DNA of 64,000 nt. Origin: Symbiodinium natans. Its lineage: Eukaryota; Sar; Dinophyceae; Suessiales; Symbiodiniaceae. The stretch lies in contig CAJNDS010002387.1 in assembly GCA_905221605.1 (NCBI GenBank), forward strand, positions 388,739-452,738, given 5' to 3'. This document shows, piece after piece, positions 45,601 through 57,600 of the stretch (its first letter is position 1; each line of letters starts with the position of its first letter). The notes under the pieces are model-generated. The model made no database searches. It was not told where the DNA came from and worked only from the letters and a program-made list of their open reading frames with translations. The position numbers and the translations under genes are program-made.

Positions 45601-48600
45601 TATGGCTGCAACCGCACCCTAAATGTTTTCAGGGTTTCTTGTTCTTTACTCTTCGCCATCTAGCCTGAAGCTGAAAAACGAACTAACAAAAACACAATGG
45701 GATTGGTAACCTTAAGAACCATAACAACCATGAAACTAGTCGTGGTCCCTGAAACCTCCCTGATAATTCTTGTTCCAACATTTATCCCAGCGGATAACAC
45801 CGTAATAGCCGTCAAATTCTCTGGGTCAATCTTTTTGAACTTCATTTGCTATGCGTCGCCCTCTACTGGACAACAATGACATAGTCAGGACTTGAGATGT
45901 GTCCTGTCATGCTTCGTCTTTCACGAAGAAGATGACGCAGTTCAGGGCCTGACATGTGTCATTTTTTTGCCCATAGACAAAAGGCATTTATACACTCCAC
46001 AGCATGGAATGCGTCATGTTGCGCGCTCTTATTGTATGGGGTTCTTTAAGTATCATAAAGCAAAAAAATCTAGGACCTTAAGTACATACGTTTAAGGTAT
46101 ATCGCTTGCTTTAACACAGATGTTGGGGAATTTCGGGTTTCAGGCTTCGGGGGTGTCTTGCCGAAAGCCTAGAAAGTTCCCCTGTTGAGGACCTAGTGGG
46201 GCTGGCCGCGACAAGCAAGACCTGGAACCCTCACAGCTTCTTGAAATTTACGAACACTTACACCCCGGTAAGCAAGACCTAGAACCACCCCACATACGCA
46301 GCCTTTAAGGGTTTAAGAGGGTCTAAAATTCAGGGTTACATATACATTTGCTTCTTGAAACTCACGAACACTTATCCCCCGATAAGCAAGACTTAGAACC
46401 ACCCCACATACGCAGCCTTTAAGGGTTTCAGGGGGTATAAAATTGAGCGTTACATATATATTTGCTTCTTGAAACTGACGAACACTTACCCCTCGATAAG
46501 CAAGACTTAGAACCACCCCGCATACGCAGCCTTTAAGGGTTTAAGGGGGGTTTAAAATTCAGTGTTACATAGATATTTGCTTCTTGAAACTTACGGACAC
46601 TTAGCCCCCGATAAGCAAAACTTAGAACCACCCCACATACGCAGTCTTTAAGGGTTTAAGGGGGTTTACAATTTGCTTGTTGAAACTTACTAACACTTAC
46701 CACCTCGATAAGCAGGACTGAGAACCACCCCACATACGCAGCCTTTAAGGGTTTAAGGGGGTTCAAAATTCAGTGTTACATATATATTTGCTTCTTGAAA
46801 CTTACGAACACCTACCCCCCGATAAGCAAGACTTGGAACCACCCCACATACGCCGCCTTTAAGGGTTTAAGGGGGTTTAAAATTCGGTGTTACATATATT
46901 TGCTTCTTGAAACTGAGGAACACTTCCCCCCCGATAAGCAAGACTTAGCACCAGCCCACATACGCAGCCTTTAAGGGTTTAAGGGGGTTTACAATTTGCT
47001 TGTTAAAACTTACGAACACTTACCACCTCGATAAGCAGGACTTAGAACCACCCCACATACGCAGCCTTTAAGGGTTTAAGGGGGTTCAAAATTCAGTGTT
47101 ACATATATATTTGCTTCTTGAAACTTACGAACACCTACCCCCCGATAAGCAAGACTTGGAACCACCCCACATACGCCGCCTTTAAGGGTTTAAGGGGGGT
47201 TTAAAATTCGGTGTTACATATATATTTGCTTCTTGAAACTGACGAACACTTACCCCCCGATAAGCAAGACTTAGAACCACCCCACATACGCAGCCTTTAA
47301 GGGTTTCAGGGGGTATAAAATTGAGCGTTACATATACATTTGCTTCTTGAAACTGACGAACACGTACCCCTCGATAAGCAAGACTTAGAACCACCCCGCA
47401 TACGCCGCCTTTAAGGGTTTAAGGGTTTAAAATTCGGTGTTACATATATATTTGCTTCTTGAAACTGAGGAACACTTCCCCCCCGATAAGCAAGACAAGA
47501 CTTAGCACCACCCCACATACGCAGCCTTTAAGGGTTTAAGGGGGTTTACAATTTGCTTGTTGAAACTTACGAACACTTACCACCTCGATAAGCAGGACTT
47601 AAAACCACCCCACGTACGCAGCCTTTAAGGGTTTAAGGGGTTCAAAATTCAGTGTTACATATATATTTGCTTCTTGAAACTTACGAACACCTACCCCCCG
47701 ATAAGCAAGACTTGGAACCACCCCACATACGCAGCCTTTAAGGGTTTAAGGGGGTTTAAAATTCGGTGTTACATATATATTTGCTTCTTGAAACTGACGA
47801 ACACTTCCCCCCCGATAAGCAAGACTTAGCACCACCCCACATACGCAGCCTTTAAGGGTTTAAGAGGGTTTAAAATTCGGTCTTACATACATATTTGTTC
47901 TTGAAACTTAAGAACACTTACCCCCCGATAAGCAAGACTTAGAACCACCCCACATACGCGGCCTTTAAGGGTTCAGGGGGGTTTAAAATTCAGTGTTACA
48001 TATATATTTGCTTTTTGAAACTTAAGAACACTTACACCCGGATAAGCAAGACTTGGAACCTGCAGACAACAACAAACACGTCTGTCGCAAAACCCCGGCC
48101 GTTGATGCATAGCCTCCGTAATGGGGTATGTCGCGTGTGCGGGCCGCGGCCCTGTTACAAGCAATCAATATTGGCACGCGGCCATATGTATGTCCTAGAA
48201 GTTACAGCACATGTAAAAAGAATATGATATGTTTCATGTTGTTGTAATAGTTTAAGCACAAACACGGTGGACCGATAACAGTACCACCATGTCGTCTGTG
48301 CTGTTTAGTGTGCAGTTGGCGAGATAACAATACACAAACAAGAGAGGGGGAGACGGTGGACCGAAAGCAGTACCACCGTGTTCAGGGACCGAAAACAGTA
48401 CCCCGCTTTCCCGGAGACCGAAAACAGTACTCCGAGTTGAGTTAACACTGCATTCACTGTAGGCTCCGCGCATTCGATGGTGAGAATCAAAAGCGACCAT
48501 ACCTGACGCCAGACTTTATTTTAATATTAACGTAAAAAAGCGCGCTGTAGAGTTCAAATCATTATACCTTCCGGTCCCTATAGGGTTTTAAGCTACTAAC

Positions 48601-51600
48601 CCTAAAGAGTCTAAATAATTCAAATCCAGATTTAAATGATTTAAGATATTTGAATTATTTAAATTATTTGAGTTTGTGAAATTTTTTAAATTATTTAAAT
48701 GGTTTCGGCTCGGAGAAATTCTCGACCTATTTAAATTCTTTAAATTATTTAAATTCACGCGCCTCGAAACTAATTTAAATAATTTAAATCCCGAATTAAA
48801 TTATTTAAATTCACGGGCCTCGAAACTAATTTAAATAATTCAAATCCCGATTAAAATTATTTAAATTCTTTTCCGAGCCCGTCAATTTAAATAATTTAAA
48901 TAATCTAAATAATTCAAATAGAATGAGGATTTCTCGGAACCCAGACCATTTAGATAATTTAGATCGGAACCCAGACCATTTAGATAATTTAGATGATTTA
49001 AATAATTTAAATAATTTAAATAATTTAAATCCTGATTTGAATTATTTAAATTAGTTTCGAGGCCCGTGAATTTAAATAATTTAATTCTGTATTTAAATTA
49101 GTTAAATTAGTTTCCGGGCCCGCGAATTTAAATAATTTAAATCTCGAATTAAATAATTTAAATTCGCGGGCCTCAAAACTAATTTAAATAATTCAAATCG
49201 CGATTTAAATTATTTGAATTCTTTTCCGAGCCCGTGAATTTAAATAATTTAAATAATGTAAATAATTCAAATCGAATGAGGATTTCTCCGAACCCAGACC
49301 ATTTAGATAATTTAAATATTTTAAATAATTTAAATATTTTAAATCCTGATTTGAATTATTTAAATTAGTTTCAAGGCCCGGGAATTTAAATAATTTAATT
49401 CTGTATTTAAATTAGTTAAATTAGTTTCCGGGCCCGCGAATTTAAATAATTTAAATCTCGAATTAAATTATTTAAATTCGCGGGCCTCAAAACTAATTTA
49501 AATAATTTAATTCGGGATTTAAATTATTTAAATTAGTTTCCGGGCCCGCGAATTTAAATAATTTAAAGAATCTAAATAGATCCAGATTTTCTCCCAGCAC
49601 AGACCATTTAACTAATTTAACGAATTTAAATAATTTATATAATTTACATCGGGATTTGAATTATTTCAATTAGTTTGGAGGCCCGCGAATTTAAATAATT
49701 TAATTCTGTATTTAAATTAGTTAAATTAGTTTCCGGGCCCGCGAATTTAAATAATTTAAATCTCGAATTAAATTATTTAAATTCGCGGGCCTCAAAACTA
49801 ATTTAAATAATTTAATTCGGGATTTACATTATTTAAATTGTTTCGGGCCCGCGAATTTAAATATTTAAAGAATCTAAATAGATCAGATTTTTTCCCAGCA
49901 CAGACATTTAACTATTTAAATAATTTAAATAATTTAAATATTTTAAATCCTGATTTGAATTATTTAAATTAGTTTCAAGGCCCGGGAATTTAAATAATTT
50001 AATTCTGTATTTAAATTAGTTAAATTAGTTTCCGGGCCCGCGAATTTAAATAATTTAAATCTCGAATTAAATTATTTAAATTCGCGGGCCTCAAAACTAA
50101 TTTAAATAATTTAATTCGGGGATTTACATTATTTAAATTAGTTTCCGGGCCCGCGAATTTAAACAATTTAAAGAATCTAAATAGATCCAGATTTTCTCCC
50201 AGCACAGACCATTTAACTAATTTAAATAATTTAAATAATTTAAATAATTTAAATCGGGATTTGAATTATTTAAATTAGTTTGGAGGCCCGCGAATTTAAA
50301 TAATTTAATTCTGTATTTAAATTAGTTAAATTAGTTTCCGGGCCCGCGAATTTAAATAATTTAAATCTCGAATTAAATTATTTAAATTCGCGGGCCTCAA
50401 AACTAATTTAAATAATTTAATTCGAGATTTAAATTATTTAAATTAGTTTCCGGGCCCGCGAATTTAAATAATTTAAAGAATCTAAATAGATCCAGATTTT
50501 CTCCCAGCACAGACCATTTAACTAATTTAAATAATTTAAATAATTTAAATAATTTAAATCGGGATTTGAATTATTTAAATTAGTTTGGAGGCCCGCGAAT
50601 TTAAATAATTTAATTCGGTATTTAAATTCGTTAAATTCGTTTCCGGGCCCGCGAATTTAAATAATTTAAATCTCGAATTAAATTATTTAAATTCGCGGGC
50701 CTCCAAACTAATTTAAATAATTCAAATCCCGATTTAAATTATAAAAATTATTTAAATTATTTAAATTAGTTAAATGGTCTGTGCTGGGAGAAAATCTGGA
50801 TCTATTTAGATTCTTTAAATTATTTAAATTCGCGGGCCCGGAAACTAATTTAAATAATTTAAATCCCGAATTAAATTATTTAAATTCGCGGGCCTCGAAA
50901 CTAATTTAAATAATTTATTTCGGGATTTAAATTATTTAAATTCTTTTCCGGGCCCGCGAATTTAAATAATTTAAATAATTCAAATAGAATGAGGATTTCT
51001 CCGAACCCAGACCATTTAGATAATTTACATAATTTAAATAATGTAAATCGGGATTTGAATTATTTAAATTAGTTTGGAGGCCCGCGAATTTAAATAATTT
51101 AATTCGGTATTTAAATTAGTTAAATTCGTTTCCGGACCCGCGAATTTAAATAATTTAAATCTCGAATTAAATTATTTAAATTCGCGGGCCTCCAAACTAA
51201 TTTAAATAATTCAAATCCCGATTTAAATTATTTAAATTATTTAAATTATTTAAATTAGTTAAATGGTCTGTGCTGGGAGAAAATCTGGATCTATTTAGAT
51301 TCTTTAAATTATTTAAATTCGCGGGCCCGGAAACTAATTTAAATAATTTAAATCCCGAATTAAATTATTGAAATTCGCGGGCCTCGAAACTAATTTAAAT
51401 ACTTTAATTCGGGATTTAAATTATTTAAATTCTTTTCCGGGCCCGCGAATTTACATAATTTAAATAATTCAAATAGAATGAGGATTTCTCCGAACCCAGA
51501 CCATTTAGATAATTTAAATAATTTAAATAATTTAAATAATTTAAATCGGGATTTGAATTATTTAAATTAGTTTGGAGGCCCGCGAATTTAAATAATTTAA

Positions 51601-54600
51601 TTCGAGATTTAAATTGTTTAAATTCGCGGGCCCGGAAACTAATTTAACTAATTTAAATACCGAATTAAATTATTTAAATTCGCGGGCCTCCAAACTAATT
51701 TAAATAATTCAAATCCTGATTTAAATTATTTAAATTATTTAAATTAGTTAAATGGTCTGTGCTGGGAGAAAATCTGGATCTATTTAGATTCTTTAAATTA
51801 TTTAAATTCGCGGGCCCGGAAACTAATTTAAATAATTTAAATCCCGAATTAAATTATTTAAATTCGCGGGCCTCGAAACTAATTTAAATAATTCAAATCT
51901 CGATTTAAATTATTTAAATTCTTTTCCGAGCCCGTGAATTTAAATAATTTAAATAATTTAAATAATTCAAATAGAATGAGGATTTCTCCGAACCCAGACC
52001 ATTTAGATAATTTAAATAATTAAAATAATTTAAATAATGTAAATCCTGATTTAAATTATTTAAATTAGTTTCGAGGCCCGTGAATTTAAATAGTTTAATT
52101 CGGTATTTAAATTAGTTAAATTAGTTTCCGGGCCCGCGAATTTAAATAATTTAAATCTCGAATTAAATTATTTAAATTCGCGGGCCTCAAAACTAATTCA
52201 AATAATTCAAATCCGGATTTAAATTATTTAAATTATTTAATTTATTTAAATTAGTTAAATGGTCTGTGCTGGGAGAAAATCTGGATCTATTTAGATTCTT
52301 TAAATTATTTAAATTCGCGGGCCCGGAAACTAATTTAAATAATTTAAATCCCGAATTAAATTATTTAAATTAGTTTTGAGGCCCGCGAATTTAAATAATT
52401 TAATTCGAGATTTAAATTATTTAAATTCGCGGGCCCGGAAACTAATTTAACTAATTTAAATACAGAGTTAAATTATTTAAATTCCCGAGCCTCAAAACTA
52501 ATTTAAATAATTCAAATCATTTAATTCTTCCATACGTTCTCTATACATATAGAAAAACAGGTAGCAACATAGTACATAAAGGTCCCTCTCTCATATATAT
52601 ATATATATTGTATTATTTATATTCTATTCTATTCTATTCTATTCTATTCTATTCTATTGTATTATATTATATATATATGTATATATATATATATATGCAT
52701 ACCCCTAGTACGGCCCTTAGGTTCCCTTCGAGGGCCTTTCAAGAGTGTCCCCAAACCCCAAAACCCCCAAGACCGTAGAAGCCCCTGCAAAATTGAGGCT
52801 CTCCATGCTGCTGGAGAAGAGGCTCAGCCTCTTCCAGAAGTGGTACGGCCCACTGCGCGAGGCGCAACGGCTCAGGGTGCATAGGTCTACTCGGATGCCC
52901 GGTAGTACCCTCATTCCCTTTGTGGGGTTTAGGCTTCCTGCCTCTTTTAAGAGGAACAAAAGGGGCACTCTTTTTATTCCTAGGTTACTGGGCAACCTGG
53001 TCTATACTACAGTTCTTGGTGATGAGGAAGGTTGAGAGCTGAGATGGAGAGTTTAGGGTCAAGTGGGCAAGGCTTAGGGGTGACATCAAAACAGGGGTCT
53101 ATCTACATTTTGAGTAGGGTCTCTGATTTATAGGGTTCGGAGATTCGTCTTCGAGTTGCTTGCATAAAAATTCTTGGAATGGTTCCAGGGGGAGTATAGT
53201 ACAGGGTTTGATAGGGGCCGTTTTCAGGGGTTTGGGGGTCTAGGGCTCATGGGATTTATGCAGGGCTATAGGATCCTGAGCCCTACTTGACAAGCCCATT
53301 AGGGTTTAGGGTTCAGGATTAGGGTTTAGGGGTTATGGTTTAAGGTTTAAGGTTAGGGTTTAGGGATTAGGGATTGGCTAGGGTTTAGGGATTAGGGATT
53401 AGGGTTTGGGGTTTGGGGTTTGGGGTTTGGGGTTTGGTGTTGGGGGGGGGGGGGGGGGGGAGGCATGAATGAGAGCACCAGCAGAGCACTCAGCAGGTGC
53501 TCTTCATGTGCATCCTGGCGCCCTTCTTCATCCGGGGCGAGGCGTGGGAGCCCCCCTGAAGGGCTTAGGGTTTAGGGTCTAGGGTTTAGGGTTTAGGGTC
53601 TAGGGCTTAGGGTTGAGGGTTTAGGGTTTAGGGTTTGGGGTTGAGGGTTTAGGCTTCAGGGTTTAGGACCTTCAACGCTCCTGAAGCAAAAAGCTTTTAG
53701 CATGACTCAACCCGAATGTAGGATTTGCTTAAGGAGCCCTAACAAATTCAGACTAGCCAAAAGAAAGGCAGTTACGACTAGAATGGTCTGGCTGATTTTG
53801 TAAGGTTCCTTTGTCTCATAGGTGGCTCATCCTAATAAACCCTGCACCCCAAACACTGAAACTTCAACTTTCGACCCCAACGCCAGTTCGAGACGCTGCT
53901 CCGTGAAAGCTATGTCGGGTTGGACTTGATGTGGAGGATGCGAGGCAGCTGATTGATAGTCTTCCGTCACGCCTGCAGATCCCAGAACTCCCACCAGCGC
54001 CGGACAGTGACGGGCTCCGCCAGTTCGTCAGTTGGTGCAGACAACTGATTCAGAGTGGTCTGGCGAACCCGGATTAGACCTGGCTTCCTGCTATTGACGA
54101 ACATGGAAAGCATGGTTTAGGGTTTAGGGGGCATCTATCGGGAAGATAAGCTACAGCAACTGGGCTTATAGCTAACATCCTTCAAGAAAGGGCAGGAAGG
54201 GCCCCGCAGCCCAAGGGCAAAAACACAAGGCCCCTCCCCTTGATAGCTTGGTCCAAGAGGCGCGGAGTGGAGTTTAGGGTTTGCAAGCCCTAAACCCTAA
54301 ACCCCAAACCCCAAACCCTAAACCTTAAACCCTAAGCCCTAAACCTTAAACCCTGGGGCTTTGCTGCTTTAGGGTTTTAGGGTTTGAGGTTTTGGTGTTT
54401 TGCGGCTGTGGGATGCTTTGGGGTTGTAGGGTTGTAGGGTTTAGGGTTTATAGGGTTTAGGGTCTAGGGTTTAGGGTCTAGGGTTTAGGGTTTAGGGTTT
54501 GGGGTTTAGGGTTTTTGGGCTTTAGGTGGGACTTTGGTGCTCACACTGCTAAGCCCAAGCTCCGAAACCCCCAAGGATCAGGCTTTGGGGTTTCGGCCGC

Positions 54601-57600
54601 CCCAGATCCGAGTTCTGTGTATGAGCTTCAAGCCCTAGAAGCCCTAACCCCTGCGAATCTCCAACCCGATAAACCTCTCGCCGCCCCCCCCCCCCCACCC
54701 TAAACCCTAACCCTAAACCCTAAACCCTAAACCCTAAACCCTAAACCCTAAACCCTAAACCCTAAACCCTAAACCCTAAACCCTAAACCCTAAACCCAAA
54801 AAAAAAAAGAACCACAGGTAAGCCTCGGCAGGCTGAAGCAGTGTGAGACAGCCCTGGACAGGACCGTTGAGCAACAGAAGCGAGGGGTTGTGGGTGTAGT
54901 TCTTCGCATGCTGGATGAATGTTCAATACCGAATGCTCCCCCCGAATCAGTTTAGGGTTTAGGGTGTAGGGTTTAGGGTTTAGGGTTTAGGGTTTAGGGT
55001 TTAGGGTTTAGGGCACGACATTTTTTCAGCAGAAGCAAACTCCATGATGCACCGAAGTGGGAGAGCCCAGATCCACGTGATATGCTATCAGATTTGCTAC
55101 CGAAGTCGAAGTGTCCCGTGAAATGCGAGCCATATGTGCTTCTGCTTTTCCTGGAACTGATTGGCAAGCAGGTGTTTCCCTTGCAAAGGACCACAAAGCC
55201 GAGTTGTGCGTCGATCCTCGTTTCCTCACGCGCCGATTTTCACCAGTCAGATATCTGCTTCTCAATATGACGTATTGAGGGTTTAGGGTTTAGGGTTAAT
55301 TCCTGGCTTCAGAACTACCGACTGGACATGGAATATCTGAGCGTCCGGATGCTTGCTCATGACAGAATTCACGACTTCTAGGATGCCCATTAGTACCCTT
55401 GTTTCCTTTTTTTGTGGGGGGGGGGGGGGGTTCGGTTCCCATACTAAACCCCTTTAAGCAAAAACGAGCGCACCCTTTCTTCATCCTGGGTTGCTGGGCA
55501 ACCTAGACGTCTCTAAAGCAGCTCATCTCCCCGCTGTGCGAGGATCAGCGATGCTCTGAGCTTCCTGGTGCGGGGTGGGAAGGGCTGGGCTCGCAGGATT
55601 CGCCCTAAACCCTTAACCCTAAACCCTAAAACCCCAGAAGCCCTAAACCCTAGAAGCCCTAAACCCTAAAATGTCCTGGAACAACCCTCTGGTGTGTCAA
55701 AGCCTCCGGCACAGGCTTTCTATAGCAGTTAGAAAGGGGTATTTTTAGCCTGGTTGGGAGGGGCTTTTTGCATCAGAGTCGGCGCACAGGTACTTGGAGG
55801 TTCAGGGGTACTCGTAAATGGGGTTATAAGTACCCTACATAGGGTTGTATCCATCAAAACAATAATTTTCCTACCTCATTATCAATGCCCATGAGCCTCC
55901 AAGTAGGGGGCTTTAGGGTTTAAGGTGTAGGAAGCCTTTTCGCCGCCAGGTCGACAACTACTCCAAGCTGTCAAGCCACTAGGAACCCCAACTGGTACCC
56001 GTTTTCCTTTTGCTCATTGGGGTCAAATTTCCTTCTAAGCCCCCTTCAACAACCAAAAAGGCACCCGTACACCCTAAACCCTAAACCCCAAACCCTAAAC
56101 CCTGAACCCTAAACCCTAAACCCTAAACCCTAAACCAAAGGAACTGTGGGGGAACCTAGGTTATCGGGCGACTGTAGACCGTCTCCACAACTTCCGTGGC
56201 AGCTGCTTGACCTACCTCTCCCCCCAGAAGCTGGCCGAGGAGATTGTTCGGGTTTAGGGTTTAGGGTTTAGGGTTTAGGGTTCAGGGTTCAGGGTTCAGG
56301 GTTCAGGGTTCAGGGTTCAGGGTTCAGGGTTAGGGTTTAGGGTGTTTTTCCCAAATAGGAGCACCCCGAATGCACGCCGCAAAAAGCTAGAATTCTTGAC
56401 CATGGAACCCCCGAAACTCAAAAAAATGTAAGAATCGCAGATGACCATTTTGTATTCTACCTCGACCCCCTCCCTCCTCCCAACGCACATGTAGTAGGTC
56501 ACTATACCAAAAGAAAACAGGTAATTCCCACGGCAGAGGAACCAAAAATCAGAGGTCCTGGGTAGGTTTGGAGGTGTTTTTTGGCAGCTTGGGGGCTTCG
56601 AGGAGGACGAGACGAAGGGTGCTCTGGATGCCGACGTCATCGAGCGCTTGGCGGCCCGGGGAATTCCGCCTACCTGGCCCCGGCTGTTGGGCGGCATGGA
56701 GTTCAAGGAAGCGCCCGTGCCTCGGGGGCGCAAGCAGAGCAGTCTGTCCCTAAACCCTATACCCTAAACCCGAAACCCTATACCCTGAACCCTACACCCA
56801 ACCCGACACCTCCAACCCGAAGCGCGGCGAGGTGCTCCCCCCACCGCGCGCAGCTCGCGCGTCGGCCCTCTGCCTGCATGCGGAGGGCCTCCGGCTGCCC
56901 TCCGGAAGGGCCCTCTTTGGGGAAGTGCACCTCGAGGTGGCTCCAGGTGGGAGTGCTTGTTTAGTGGTTTGGGGGTTTAAGGTTTAGGGTTTGGGGTTTA
57001 GGGTTTAGGGTTTAGGGTTTAGGGTTTAGGGTTTAGGGTTTCAAGCCTTTGGCATTCCGGTGCCTTAGTGGGGCTGTCATTTCAGATCCTTGTTCTGCAG
57101 AGACTCTAGTGATTACTGGCTAGACGACCGAGCCGTACGTTGCTGAAGGTGTGCCTTCGAAAGAACCCCAAATCCCAATACCCTAAAACCCTGAAACCTT
57201 CAAACCCTAGACCCTAAAACTCTAGAACCATAGAACCCCAAACCCTAAACTCTATAACCCACATTGTGGGCGTTGGTCTAGCAATATAGCCCAAATCTGT
57301 TGAGACTTAAGCTTGCTTCGAAGCATATGCATACATTTTTGGAGTTCCATCATGCGAGAATCGTGTTTGCCAATTGGGGGGGACTGCAACTTCCCCAACC
57401 CACCCCCCCCTCCCCCCCCTCGGCTCTTTTTGAAGCCGCGCAACCTTTTGAAACCCGTCAATCAGCTCCTGCGTTTGCCCTTTCTTAGAGCCCGGGCTGG
57501 CAAGCAGGAGCCTTCATAGGGAGTTCGAGGCCGGCTCGTCAGCGCCTGCTTGCGTCAGCACTAGAGCACCGCAGCAATGAGACTCCGACAAATGCCTGGC

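Noticed and set aside
48580-52520. Centromere
   Set aside because: Composition and structure are suggestive, but no known centromere signature exists for this group and copy distribution is unknown.
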